In this document: positions 37,565 through 50,700 of the stretch, in pieces | How the letters are laid out: each line of letters begins with the position of its first letter | How positions within the stretch are numbered: the first letter of the stretch is position 1 | From: Rhynochetos jubatus | Taxonomy: Eukaryota; Chordata; Aves; Eurypygiformes; Rhynochetidae | DNA length: 64,000 nt | Direction of reading: 5' to 3' | Assembly (NCBI GenBank): GCA_027574665.1 | Contig: CM050655.1 | Coordinates: 9,915,170-9,979,169 of the forward strand | Position numbers and translations under genes: made by a program | The notes under the pieces: model-generated | Told to the model about the DNA's origin: nothing | Seen by the model: only the letters and a program-made list of their open reading frames with translations | Databases searched by the model: none

Positions 37565-40544
37565 TTGTCTCTTCAACTCTGGCCAAAGCAAAGGGTACAG
37601 CATTGCACAGTTCTTAGGGGTGTATGCATAGGTGTGGGAAGAAGTGACCTGAGCACCTGCAGTTGTCAGTTAACGTAGTTAATGTACACATTGATGTCGA
37701 ACAAAATGAAACTGCTATGGTGTTGTGAATTGTCTGTTCCTTTGAATTTAATTATTAAAATGACCTGCTATTGTTCCTAAATGAAATATTTAAGCTTGTT
37801 AAATGGCTGCCATCCTGGCTTAGTTGTCAATGTATCATGATTGGTACTGACAGAACTGGCTTGGATGCTAGCACTGGGGGAGAATCTCAACTCTTCATTG
37901 TTTTCTTAGCACTATCACCTCCACTGCAAGGGCCAGTTCGGTGCTGCAGTACTGCATGGGCAAGGCACTTTTATGGAGACCTGTTTTCAGTGGTGTGGCT
38001 GGGTAGCCAAGTTTCTGGAGACTGCTAAAGCCTCTGAGAGCCCAAGTTGTCCTCCTGGATGCACACATGAGCAGCCCGTGCACAGAAACACACACAAAAT
38101 GGAGTATTAACCCCCTTTTAAGGGCGATAGCTCCTCCCAAACCGTGGCTGAGTCCAGGACGAATGGCCAAGCTGCTGGTGCTGTGGGCCGTTTTTCTGGA
38201 GTTTCAATAGACCCACTGAGTGCAGGAAATGGGGTTCTTGAGCACCTGCTGTGGACTTTCCCCAGGGCCTTGAAATGTAACATCAGTCCTGCACGTGGCA
38301 TCATCTCCCTTCTTGGTGAAAAAAGGAATCAGATTTCAATCAGAGAGAAAAATAGCAGATTGTTTGAGTCATCATAAAAATGAATATTTTTTCCAGGTTA
38401 CCTGAGGTTTCTCAGTCTGTATCTTTCACTTTTCTACTGTTTAATAAGATAATGAAGGAAAGTCACTAGGGGAAGAGAGTCAAATTAGTATTGCATTGTT
38501 TCTTTGATTTTTATGGACCTAGGCGTGAATTTTATCCATCTATCTGTTATTCTAATTGTAGGTTTCTTTGTGTAGACCATTTCAAAGTCCTAAGACTACC
38601 CTGTAGTCAAGAAACTTAATTTACAATGAAGGAGTAATAAAATAAAATATCAGCTTATTCCCATTATGGTGCTGAACAGAAAGGCCTGGGAATGTCAGAC
38701 TCATCTTTGTTGCAAGCCTTTTGGTTAGGTGTTAATTAGCACAACAAATATTTAGGGTTTTTTTAAGGCAGATGTTTACATAACAGCAGTATTTTTTTCT
38801 TTTTTTTTTTTTTTCTTCCATGGAGTTTGAAACTTTTGACAGTATACTGAGAAAAAGTAAAGATTTTTTTTAAACTATTTCTTAAGTATGAAGACCAGGG
38901 GACATTCCCATATTCTTTAATCTAATAGGAGAGATTCTAATGGTCATTTAAATTGTTCGTAAAGCCTGAATAATTAGTCACTGTAGTTAGTTTGCAAGCA
39001 AACAGACAATGAATATATACTACATAACTAAGGTCAGAATTCAGTTTTAGATGTTAAATAGTATGAATGTATTTGTAAAATGTATCTTTTAAGAGATCCA
39101 CCTTGTGCTTTTAATAGCTCAGACATCACACATTTTTTCTCAAATCTTATATCATCAAGCACTGAGTTCATCTAATAAGAAGTTAATAGTTTTAGCCACC
39201 TTAATATTTTTAAGCCTTTTCTTTTACTGGTTATGCCATGGTGAGAGCCTGAAGGAGGACATGAGACTGGCCAGGCTGTATTAGCTCAACAATCCCCTTA
39301 TCATCTCTCCAGTAGACACCTAGGCATGAGCTTAGGAGCAAGGGCAGCACAGACATGTCCCCAGAGTACTCTTTCAGCCATCAAGAATTATATGGTAGCT
39401 GATTTCCGAGCCACATGCACCATCTTTTACTTTCTTTGTCCTCACTGGATTTTTTTTTTTTCCTCCATGACTCTGTCTTGTTCACTTTAGATTCTTTGCA
39501 GTCATTTAACATCCTAAAGCAAAGCTTTTCGTCCGCACAAATTCATAGCTGAGAAGAAACACTTCCTTTTGTTTGCTTTGAACCTAGCAGCCATCTGCTT
39601 GTTTCCTTTAATTGTTCCTAATCATTGTATTAGAGATAACAATGACTATTCCTGGCACACACCCTCCCCTGTTGTCCAGATTTTATCATCCTCTACAAAG
39701 CCTTAAACGTTACACTTCAGAGTGGTCTTGTTTACCCAGTCTTTCTTCCAGGAGAAGCTGGGTGATAGCCCACCATCCTTAGTATTGCCTTTACTTTCTC
39801 TATCACTTTTTATGAGATGGAGAAGAGGGAGGAAGGCAGCACCACAAGCAGTAATCGTGATGTAGGCAAAAGGGATTTATATAATGTCTAATGATGGCCT
39901 TTGTGCTCTGTACCTGTTTTAAGATTCCTAATATCAGATTCCCTTTCTTGTTATTGCCATTTGACTGTTAGCACTGTGCTGATGCTGACTTAATGCTAGC
40001 TTGTCAGTATGGCATTTCTTGGTGGTTAGAGGTGGTACAGAAAAAATAATTTCATATGAAAAGCTACAGGGGCGGTCGGAAGGGTATCCCTTGTTCATTT
40101 CTGTCAGTGAATTTCCTCTGCTATATTTTTATCTCTTAAAAATAATTTTATTTTAATCATTTAAGAGTCACTAAGTCTCAGTGGTTCTTTCTATGGTCCT
40201 GAACATGTGCCCCTCTCCTTTAAGAAACACATTTCCTATCATGAGCAGATGTCATCCCCTTCCCATTAAGCCACTTTTCAAGTCATTTATGATAGTCTGA
40301 TCGCACTGCTCGCTGAAACTTGCTGTGTAGGTTGGTTTTTACATCTCTACTGTGAAAACCAACGTGTCCTACTGGACCCTATTCTCCAGGATCTTGCCTG
40401 GAAATAGTGAACATTCAGATTGACACGAAGCCTGCCAATTTCCAGTTTGTTTCTATTTCCAGGATAGCATTAGGCTGTGTTTTGCACATGGCAGTCAGGT
40501 GTGCAGACACCCTGTCCTTAGGTTCCTGTGACGGGTGACAACCA

Positions 40545-40632
40545 CTGAACAACCTGGTCTATCATTTTTGCTTAGCACAGAGTGGGGTTTGAAGCAGGGG
40601 GGTCTCCTGGGGTCTCTTCCAATCTGAGGTGT
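40545..40632 (+). mobile_element. Probable degraded CR1 LINE 3' end
   Basis: The phrases acaacctggtct, ggggtttgaagc and ggtctcttccaat appear in the order and spacing expected of a CR1 tail, where the family has caacctggtct, a G-run with ttggaact, and ggtcccttccaac. The copy is strongly diverged and lacks a clear terminal repeat unit. It sits about 90 bases upstream of the exon at 40722. An unrelated G-rich stretch that happens to match is the alternative. Confidence 0.42.
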
Positions 40633-40721
40633 CCTGCGGGTCTGTGACTGCCATCTGGTGCTGGCAATTAGTGTTCACCTATTTGTCCTGTAATGGCTTC
40701 TACCACTCACGCGTCCAACAG

Positions 40722-40876
40722 TATCTTTGTTGTTTCCCTAATCCCAAACCTTACATCCCGAATGAGTGGTTCCAGCACAGGACTCCTCTCACCAGCATCA
40801 TCTCACATCACCAGAGATACCAAGCAACACTATTTTCTGTTGTGGGAAGACAAATATGCACCAAAACCAGAAATAA
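40722..40876 (+). CDS. Internal exon, gene of unknown function (model residues 283-333)
   Basis: The donor is AATAA|GTAAGT, a strong match on the intron side. The exon starts in phase 2 and ends in phase 1, and the first base completes a Ser codon (AG+T) with the previous exon. It encodes IFVVSLIPNLTSRMS, GSSTGLLSPASSHI, TRDTKQHYFLLWEDK and YAPKPEI: a strand, then a Ser-rich loop, then a second strand with aromatic residues. The acceptor (actcacgcgtccaacag) is moderate. Later acceptors inside the exon (near 40799 and 40815) would give shorter forms, and they look no better. Confidence 0.58.
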
Positions 40877-42159
40877 GTAAGTACTGATTGCAAGTATTCA
40901 GATTGAATATCCGTAAGAAACGGCATGACAGTATCCTGTTGCTCACTTTTACATGAATATGACTCCTGCCTTGCAGACACCGTTGGAATATCTCCCTGTG
41001 CAATATGTTTGGTAATGCAAAAAGGGCTGGAGCTCAAATACATTATCATCACATTTAAAGACTATAAGGGACTTCTTTTTCTCTGGGGCAAAAAAGAATT
41101 AGGCACTTGAGAGCAGAGCAGACTGTCAACCATGCACAGGCATAGCTCAAGAGTGATCACTTTTCAAATGATGGACTTGCTTATTTTCATGAAGCTGAAC
41201 GTATTTATTTTTTATTTATTTCAACTCCAAGAAATACAGACACATATGTGACAAATGTATATCTTTCTTTGTAGTTTTGGACAGGGAAATTGATAAGGTC
41301 TTCTGTTGTTGGTAGCATAGTCCTTAAATCCACAGGACTTTGTCAAACCAGAAATGTTCATGGAATTTTATGATGAAATAATCTTTTTTTATTTTTTTTA
41401 ATAGACCTGACATCTATCAGCATTGTGAGCACTGGGCCTTTGATTTATTTAAAATTATTTTAAATGTCACATGCTATCAGTGTAGAAGGGATGCTGATTC
41501 CTAGTAAGACACTAGGATTGAACAACTCTGTAATTATAATAATTGTAGTTACAGAGGGGGAAACAAGTTTCTCTCATAGGGTGGATATTTTAATCTGTTT
41601 GTGACGTCTCAATTTTTTTTTTCACCTAGTGAGTAGGTTAAAAAGTAAGAAGACACAATTGTCCCCAGGAGACAGATTCTCCACAGGCAGACTATATATT
41701 TTAAAATGAATGCCATCAATGTGATGTGGTAATAGACCTCCATCCTTAATGCAAGTGCTGGCAGCAACTAAGACATCCAAGGCATCATTTACTAGAATAT
41801 ATCTGAGGATGACTTTTTGTAGCTTTTTGTAGCAATCTGAGTTCAATTCAAACCATAATCAGCTAATCACTGGCAATTTTCAGATATGAGTCAAGCTAAT
41901 TTCAAGACAATCAGCCTTAGATAGTTTCATTGAACAGCCCTGGAGATGATGTTTATGTTGATGTCCATTAGTATTCCAACTGACAGTAATGTGCGCTCTG
42001 CAACAAGAAAAACAAAACAAAACAGAAAACTCTCTGAAATGAACAACAGAAAGTCTGCAAGCCTGAAGTGCAGGGAATGGAAGTTTATTTTTACCCACCA
42101 GTGTTCCCTAACAAGCAATCTAAACCTACAGTTGCTCTTTGTAAGGAGGTGGTGGGTCA

Positions 42160-42247
42160 AATATTTAAAATATATATATAATATATAAAATATATATTTT
42201 AAATATATATATAAATATATCTTTTATATATATATATAAAATATTAT
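42160..42247. repeat. AT microsatellite with dyad symmetry
   Basis: An interrupted TA repeat (aaatatttaaaatatat and similar words) with clear internal inverted symmetry, so single strands could fold into hairpins. No gene overlaps it; the model places it in an intron. Tracts like this are length-variable and prone to assembly error. Confidence 0.7.
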
Positions 42248-42784
42248 ACCCCAGTGTATTGGGCAACCTGATATTCAGGGCTTTATACTAAGCAACACCA
42301 GTCAGGAAACAAGCAGCTGTCTCCTGTTTGGAGTCTGAATTAACTGTGATCACTGAGGAAGGGGACCTGTAGTCATAAACAACTTTGCTCAGTGTACAAG
42401 AGCCGTCGGACGGCAACCAGAACATTAGGACAGCTAAAAAAGGAATACAGATTAATAGAATAGGTAGCAGAATGCCATTTTGTGAATCAGTACTCCTTCA
42501 TCTTCAATAGTGTGTTCTGCTGGCTGCATCTCAGAAATATGAATGGCAGAAACAGGTCTTCAGAGACTGGAGAGAAGATGATTGGTGTCATAGAAAAACT
42601 TTCATAGGGAGAGAACGTGAAATGACAGTACCTGTTTACCATGGATGAGGTAAATCAGACGGAACAAGCTCCTGCTAGACAAAGTATTTAATGGCCCACT
42701 TGTGCTCAGAGAGCTATTCTTTCATGAGATTTTAAAAAACAAAGCATGATTTAATTATCGTAGGTGACAGCAACTGTAAAGCTT

Positions 42785-43060
42785 ACACTGACTATACATT
42801 ATATCTCATACATTACACATTACTTGTTACGTGTCACATTTCACTTTACACGTTATATGTTCTTTAAGTTGTGGTTTATATAGTGTATGTTATAAGTTCT
42901 ATATCTTACGTTTTGTTATATGACATATTACATATTATATTCTAATGTACTCTATGATACATTAGATCACACTATATATTCTCCATATATTCATTATGCA
43001 AAATCTATACAATATATTATATACGCATACAATGTTATATGTATGTGTGTATGTATATAA
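42785..43060. repeat. Decayed AT-rich tandem repeat of about 10 bases
   Basis: Words such as acattatatc, tacattacac, acgttatatg, gacatattac and catattatat recur with roughly 8-12 base spacing over about 280 bases. The pattern is that of a diverged short-period array with unit near TACATTATAT. It ends in gtatgtgtgtatgtata. I did not align the units formally, so copy number and exact period are open. Confidence 0.5.
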
Positions 43061-46000
43061 AAAAAATTAAAAATTTAGCCAGACATAGACTTAATATGTT
43101 AACCCAAAATATTTTTTTGGGTCCCAAAGAGTCACAGGTTCAGAAGACTTGTGAGGAAATTAAAGAAAGGAAGTTGAGGTTGATAAGAAGAAAAAACAAG
43201 TGTATTAGATATGATTAAGTAATCTCTATATAACTTTAAATTATATGAGTAATTACATTTTTATAGACTATAGATGTTGAACTATAGGTCTAAAATACAT
43301 ATATTTTAAATAAACATAAATGCAAATAGAGTATGTTATTAAATATTCTTAGGTATTTATAAAATATACACACGTTACAGATATAAATAAAAATAAGCAG
43401 ATGTATATAGAAGAAGAGAGATGTCATCATGCTCTATGGGTATACTGATTGATAATTATCTTTCTTTGATAAAAAGTAATTTCTTCCACACATAGGTCAT
43501 TCCATAATTGCCCAATAGGAAGTACATTGCCAGAATAACAGAGTAACAGCAGGAAAAAAAACTCCTGTGGATTACTGCACATGGTTTTATCCCTATGTCA
43601 ATCTAGATATCATTTAAATGGGACTCAAAATGCGAATGTCTTAAAACAGGTACAAAAGAAAGCTTCAAATACAAGCCTTTTTCTCTAGGCAACTCCTATC
43701 ACACCCAACAACAAAACCCAAGACATGCCCAATTGCAATTGTCCTGAATGCCAGTTCTTTGCTGTTGTATCAGCTGATGCATTAGCCAGCAAGGTACATT
43801 CAGGTGCTGTCTGCCTTGGGACGTGGAGGTTTAAGAACAGAGTAAACGTGCATTTGAGAAGAAACCGCTGCTACCTGGCAGGGCTCCCAGCATGGCAGTG
43901 AGCAGTAGCAGGTCCTGTGCCATTTCTGCTCACTGAAGGGGGGAAGTGTGTGAAGGTAGTGCCAGGGTGAGGGGTCCAGAGAGCAATTTAAAATACCTTT
44001 CCATGCAGATTTTGCACAGCAAAAGCCAACTGCATAAATATTAATGGAAAGCAAATACAAAAGGTATTTGTGCAAAATGAATACATTTTAAAAGGCTTGT
44101 AAAAAATTCATAGGAAATATTTCTAGCACGAACCTAGACTGGCAGGCCCAAGTCTGGAAGTTGCTGACACATTTCTCCAGCTTTAAGCACCTGGTTGCAG
44201 TCAGATCGCTGTCAACCCTGCTCTGCAGACAAGCCAGGACGTAAGGGAAACCCTTTCAGGGTTTCTGCATGCACAAATTGACTCAGGCAGCCCCCTGACC
44301 TGAAAGCGGTCAGAGGAGGGGAGGCTATCAGAACGAGTATCCATATGCTTGTTGTGTACTTTGCGGTATGCAGCCATACCAGACCCTATGGGCCTCTGAT
44401 CCAGCCTCACAGAGATATTCTGCTGGAAGCTCTCACAGTCAGTGTCAGCCTTGACAAGAACGACATACCTTAGTTGCTGCGATAGGTCAAAGTCGGTGTT
44501 CAATGAAAGAAATGTGGAATTCCCCTGGATAAGTAGAACAAATGGAAGATTATGAAAACAGCTGTGTTATTAAAATAAAAGAATCTAGTCCAAGTTTAAA
44601 CAATCTTACATTAAAAATATAGCCCAAGCAGTAGACCTAACAGTAAATGAGAAAGGCACTGTCATGTTTGGTTGCAGGATGCTGAACTGTAGTATCTCTA
44701 GGTTCCTCTCTGAATTATCTTTTAGGAAGATTAAGATTTATTGAGCCTTGTTTATCTGAGATGAACAATGACTTCCCCTCCAGAACTGGTTACTGAGGAG
44801 AAGGTATTAATTCCAAAGGTGAGGAAAGAAATCAATACCCATTCCATTGGATATTGACTTATCTCCACTTAGACTCTTACTTCGTTGAAAATTATGAAAT
44901 ATAGAGTGTGTGTGTAATATACCAAGTAAAGTTTCCAAATGGATCAACATTATTAAATGATGCTTTCAAGTCATGGCAAGAGCAGAGGCCACAGAGATCA
45001 TCTTTCTGGGTCTGGCGTGTGGAGTATCTATGTCGGATACATGCATGTGTGATGCCTGGCACCTAGAAGGCTCTGAAGAATAGAAAAACAACAAAAAAAA
45101 AGACATTTAGCACAGTCCCCAACTAAGCACTGGGGCACGGCAACTAAGCAAGAGGGATAAAACTGGGAAAATAAACAAAAGCAAAGGCCAGTGCTGACAG
45201 TCACAGCCCAGCTGTTCCTGTACCGCAGGGAGGGACAGGGATGGAGTGTCCCTGCCTTTCCAGGGGGCTGCTCCAGGTGAGAGCCATCGTCATTGCTATA
45301 AGGTGGCTGTGTGGTTTATATGTGGATGAAGAATTGAGTGCAGTTAGACCTGCACCATCACCTGCAGTGCCAAACTGAGATCCAAAGCCTCCAAGTCCTC
45401 TGCAGTAATTAACAGTCTCACAAAGCATCCTGCTGATAACAACATCCTCCTGAAAGACACAGGCTTGGAATAACCTTCATGTTCATTAATTTATTCATGT
45501 GCCAGATGGCCACCCAAACACCTAGGCTGATACTAAGGAAAGTCTACAGCCAACTTCAGTTGTCTCCAGGCTAAAGACTCAACTTGGAGTGCTCCTTGAG
45601 TGACTGGGAAAGGGCTACTGAGAAATACAGTTGTCTCATATGTACTCTTATTAACACCCACTCATCTACTACCATATAATACCTTATGTTGTTATGCTGA
45701 GTTGTGCCGTAAACAGAATTACAGGAGTCTAAATAATACTTGGTGAGAAAAAAAAAAAGGCAGCATAGGCCCAGTTGTTTCTCAGCACAACTTAGAGTTG
45801 TGATAATTCCTTTTTCTCATCATTACAACTGAATTGCTCAGCTGCCCATACAGTGAGTTTCATGTCTAATTTTTTTTCAAAGTTAGAAGTGAAAGTTCGT
45901 TTGTAATATCAGCCAATAACTGATGAATCACACAGTAGTTGCATTGGGCTAGTTGAGTGCCGCTATGGATGGCAGCTCAGCTCAGCTTCTATTGTAGTAA

Positions 46001-47217
46001 AGAGATTGAATTTTCAGTAAAACTAACATCCTTGTGAAGCCTATGGTGAAGTATGGTGTCTGTGGGAAGTCAACCTTTCCTGGAAAGAAAAAATTAGTCA
46101 AAAGTAATTTCCAGTTAAGAATTTCCTCTCTCCAACTCCTTCTGATGATTCTGGGGCCAGGCTTCAAGTTTCTTTATGCCTGACATTCCTAAACGGGTGG
46201 CTACACAATCACAACACTTACAGGAGTAATAGTTCAGTAGTTGCAGAGATAAGGTAGTGATAGTAGTAGTGTTTACAAACATTATTCAAATCACATTTAA
46301 AAGAGAGGTTTTTTCTTTTGGAAAAGACTTGTCTTGTGCAGCAGGGCACGTATGTACCACTTCCAGACAAAACTAATCAGCTTTAACACTGCTTTAGCGC
46401 TGGCAAATCACCAACTCCTGCATATACCATCAGTCATTTCTACTGATTCCTGTCATCCACACACTAAAAACACCATTTTCCTTCCTCTTTTCAGTAACTC
46501 TTTCCACTCACAGCATTAGCTAATCTCAAGAAAAGGACAAAACCATAATCACTGTAACTATGTGTTTTACCCGCATTTAACCTGACAGAAGACACAGTCC
46601 AGAAGAAAATAAAATAAAACCATGCTCTAGGAAAGGAAACAACTTAAACCCTGTGTGAAACTAATTGACACCAATGCTTCTTTTTTTTAACGTTTTTTTC
46701 TTTCACCCCATTCGTCAAAGCATACTCTTTACTTTTTCCTGCAAGTCACCCAAATCTAGCCCCTCGCTTGCGATGGCTACGTAGTATGTGCCAATCAGCT
46801 ATGTTGGGATACATTTAGTTGCATGTAATTATGTTTGGCCAGATGAAGTTGTACAGTTAATCTAATTATGACCAGATGTGTTTCAGTATAGCCTTTCAAC
46901 CTTTGAATTGCCCAAGATGCTTTCACTCACATTTTTACTTTATCTCATTAATTGACTCGATAAGTAATCACAGACAACTATTTGGAATGTAACCATAATG
47001 AGGGAGATACTGAGGTAAAAGACTACAGGCTAGGCTGTGGCTTTGTCTAACAATTTCAGAAGCCTGAAAGAAGATCCTTTGAAGGAGAGAGGAGCAGGGC
47101 TAAAGAGACCTTTTCTCTGTCAATGCAAATAAGTTCTTGTCATCTTCTTTTCTATCTCCCAACCACCTCTTTTCTAAACTTGCATTTCCTCTAGGTATGA
47201 TATATTCCACCGAGGGG

Positions 47218-47236
47218 AAAAAAAAAAAAAAAAAAA
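47218..47236. repeat. Poly-A tract
   Basis: A run of about 19 A followed by a purine-rich stretch (gaaggaaggc). No element body is recognisable upstream. It is probably a simple repeat. Confidence 0.55.
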
Positions 47237-49074
47237 GAAGGAAGGCAAAACTTTTACTGTTTACCCTGGAATCTTTGCTGAGTGGATTAAAGGTATGACA
47301 AAACACCTTACCCAAAGGCTTATTCCCATGATTTATTTAATATAGCCATATAAAAAATTGATATTCCAACTCCAAATTTTATACAGAAGAGCTAATTTAT
47401 AAGGCATGTGTGTTCTTTATTAAAAAAATAATAAACTGAAGGCAAAAAATCTTCATAATTCAAAGTATACTGTTAAGCAGTCTGCTCTCCACCACCAATA
47501 CAGTGTCATCTCTTCATTTTGTGTGCCAAAAACATTATCATTGGATAAGATTACTAAAGTAAAATCATATTGGTCACATTTTTCATCTCCATATCAACCA
47601 GATGTAAAAATGAAAAGGAGTCTTGAAGCTTCCCTTTCTTAGAGAAGGCTTTAAATTATGAAGGTAACACATTTTTGAAATATGTTGACCCAAAAGTCCT
47701 GGGAGAACAAGGTTTCAACTGAAAAGGTGGAAGAAGGGTGGGAGGAGGGGTGTGGAATGATGGTGTCAATTAAACCCTGGGTTAGGGAATGAAAAATTAC
47801 ATCACCTGCCTATTTCTGACACCCACACAACCACACAGGGCTGAAATATACACCAAATTCAAACTTGGTGAAGTGAGAAAGTTGAATAGATTTAAAGGGA
47901 CAGCTTTGTCAAATGTGCTATTTTAGAGGGGAAAAAAAGATAAAAATAAAACAATTTGGCTGTGTTGTATGTTTGATGCTCATCCAAAATGATTTTGCCT
48001 GGCTCTTGAAATAGAAAGCTGCTTGCCTTAGAGGTGATCATTCTTCCCACCCTTTTCTTATTATTTTCTTTCCCTCCCACAATATCAGACTCTTAAAAGG
48101 GGAAAAAAAAAAAAAAGTAAACAAATCTTTAAATCTTTGAATGAGTACCTCATTTTTGAGAGACTTTTATAAATGTAAGTATTAGGGATACACAGAGAAA
48201 TTAAGGACTTAGGAAGACAGAGTGACATTTATTTTATTTCTTATGTGCCATCTCACATAAACTGTCAAATTATCTCAGACTTGTGTTGTGGTCATATTCT
48301 CACTAAAATACCATGATCTTTCTTGAGGGGGTGAGGATAAATCTCCCTTGGAAGCACCCAATTATCCTCCACATGAAGCTGGCCAATGGATTTTAGAAAG
48401 CAATTACTTGGCCAACAAGCTGGGAGTTCATGGCTTGCCTTTGGATCTGCTGGGTACTCAAGCCATTCGCAAAACAGAAGGGGCAATTAGCTTTTTTTAA
48501 ACTTGGATACTAACCAACAGAAGCATTTAGGATTCTTGGTGAGCAAATGTGTCTAGGCCTTTAATATGTGGTTTATCAAGGTTTGGCGTTTACCAAGTGT
48601 GCACAGACAGATTATCAGGGACAGGAGACGTGTACAGGGTAGTAGCTCTATGCTAAAACTTTACAAGTAAGGCAATACTAACCTTAGAAACTCATTAACT
48701 GTGCTGGCAATGATGAACAGCAAGATGCCTGGATGGCCAGACCTTTTCCCACTTGTGCAGTTGCTGCCAGTGAGAAATAGCAGAGAGAAATAGGGAGAGC
48801 CCAACGCAGCTGCATGAGCACTTGAAAATCGCAGTCCTCAGTTTTAAAGAGAGAAAGAAGAAAGTTAATAATAATAATAATTACAGATAAAATGGAGTTT
48901 GTTCCAGTAACATTGGTTTCCAAAATTAGAATAGGATCCTTTTACTGCAGTAAAATCCCACTACAATAATAACAATAAAAAAAAATTCCCCTGGCTGCTG
49001 CTCTTTCTTTTTCCAAAGTGAATTTAATGATTCAGAAAGTGAGAGACTCAGAGCAGAGTCATGAGTCAAGCACA

Positions 49075-49270
49075 GTGTGAGCAGCTGCCCTACAGACCTC
49101 CCTGCACCCCACCGCATGGGTGTCTCGCATCTGCCCTGGCTGGCCGACAGCAGCCCAGGGCAGCCACTCGCCCCAGGCAGCTCCCACAGCCCTGGCTGAT
49201 GCCCACCACACCTGGCTAGGCTTTCCCCAGCCCAGGCAGGGCTCGCTGCTCCCCACGGCCCCCAGCCCAC
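49075..49270. other. GC-rich patch
   Basis: A sharp rise in GC within an AT-rich intron, with repeated words such as cagcccagg, ccctggctg and ccccagcccag. Long frames open on both strands are a by-product of the base composition. No motif supports a gene. Confidence 0.45.
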
Positions 49271-49299
49271 TTGCTAACCATGATCAAACACAAAGTACG

Positions 49300-50700
49300 T
49301 TTACAGCACCGTATCCATGATTATAGCCGACGGAAAGCAATTTGCCCCTTGGGAGGCAAGTCCTCCGAGACCCTTTGCACGGTAACTTCCCCAAGTGGCG
49401 CCGGAAACAGAAGGTTATGGCGCTAGCTTAATATGCAACCCAGCACTGTGTATTTTCATACTTAATATGCAGATCTAATTGCTTGCCCGCATTTTGATTA
49501 CCTTCTCTTCCTGGAATTTGTTCTTGTATGGCTAATCCTAAGTGAACTTCAAAGCATGAACTCGGTGGCTTTTATTTTTTTATTTCTGCAATTTGTGCCT
49601 GAGAGCAATGTCAAAACTCTTTGTAAGGAGCAGGATTAACTTTATAGAAATAGTTTAGGAAAAAAAAAATAAAATCCCTTAGCATTCAGTTGTCCTCTTT
49701 TTTAACATCAGGACCTTTACTTTAGCTGAACTGGAAGGTTACACATTTGGACTGGCCACAATTAACACTTCCATATTTAGCCTCCTGCTAGCAGCATCCT
49801 CAGTCCTGCCTACCTAATACTAGCTTCAAGGAGGGCTCACACATAATTCCCTTTAAGGGAAAGGCTATTTTTCGTTTCTGGGTGTAAACGTGAAGAGATT
49901 TGACTAACTACTTCCCTGTCTCAAACTGCTAAATGCAACCCACACAAATGCATTTTCCTGTAAGTGCCCCCACTTTTCTTCCTCTCCCCCACTTTTCTTT
50001 TTCCATTATCCAACTCCCCAGCAATAATATGCAATAAATTTGTTCCCTCTCTTCAGCGTGGTGAATGCCTACTTTAAATGCCACCTTGGTTAAAGATTAA
50101 AAAAAAAAAAAAGAAAAATAGCCAAACTAATCTCCCTTTCCAAATATAAAATAAAAGCTCTCTTATTTTTAGGCTTTGCAGCAGCTCATGTGTCATTTTC
50201 ATCATTTCTTTCTCTCTCGATGACTGAGAGGCAGTGAGAGGAGGCGAGAAAAAACTTTTTTTGTTCCCCCTAGAAAATACATATTCAGAGCTTTGCCTAA
50301 CCTGATTTCTTTCTACATTAAATCATCCATAGCCAAAGCTAAAATGGAGCCTCAATAATCCAGTATTTTCATCAGCTTTCAGTAAAATGCATATCAGTGA
50401 TTAGACTAATAGAACAGCATCAGCAACATGATACTGTGAGGCTGTAATTTTTAATGCAAATCATTAGATTTGCAGCACACAGCAGCAAACTAAGGGATGT
50501 AGGGCTTCCAGAGACAGTTGACAGAAGGTTGTGAAGAAGGGCAATTAGGTTAGAAATGAACCGTCCCTTTACCCTGAAAGCGAAGGGGAAGAAGTAGACC
50601 AAGAACTGATTTTGGGCAGTGGTGGACTGATGCAGTATCTTGGGTAAGTCAAGCAGGGCCTGACTCCAGCTCACTTGGATCATACGAAGCTTTGTTAGCT
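49300..50700. promoter_or_regulatory. Possible conserved non-coding element (inference)
   Basis: No open frame or repeat explains this stretch. It holds a concentration of words bound by homeodomain and POU factors. One example is ttaatatgcagatctaattg near 49461, and another is taatgcaaatcattag near 50452, which contains the octamer ATGCAAAT followed closely by its partial inverse ATTTGCA. Long runs of mixed, non-repetitive sequence are typical of conserved intronic enhancers. Without an alignment this is only a suggestion, because AT-rich DNA yields such words by chance. Confidence 0.25.

Larger units (their letters stand above)
33888..40721 (+). other. Intron (about 6.8 kb)
   Basis: This is non-coding DNA. 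It carries a long T-run at 37525-37564, a shorter T-run near 38802-38814 and, at its 3' end, a likely old CR1 remnant (40545-40632). The T-run generates low-complexity open frames on both strands that are not genes. Confidence 0.42.

Noticed and set aside
37348-37631. Open frames rich in Phe or Lys
   Set aside because: They are translations of the poly-T tract at 37525-37564.
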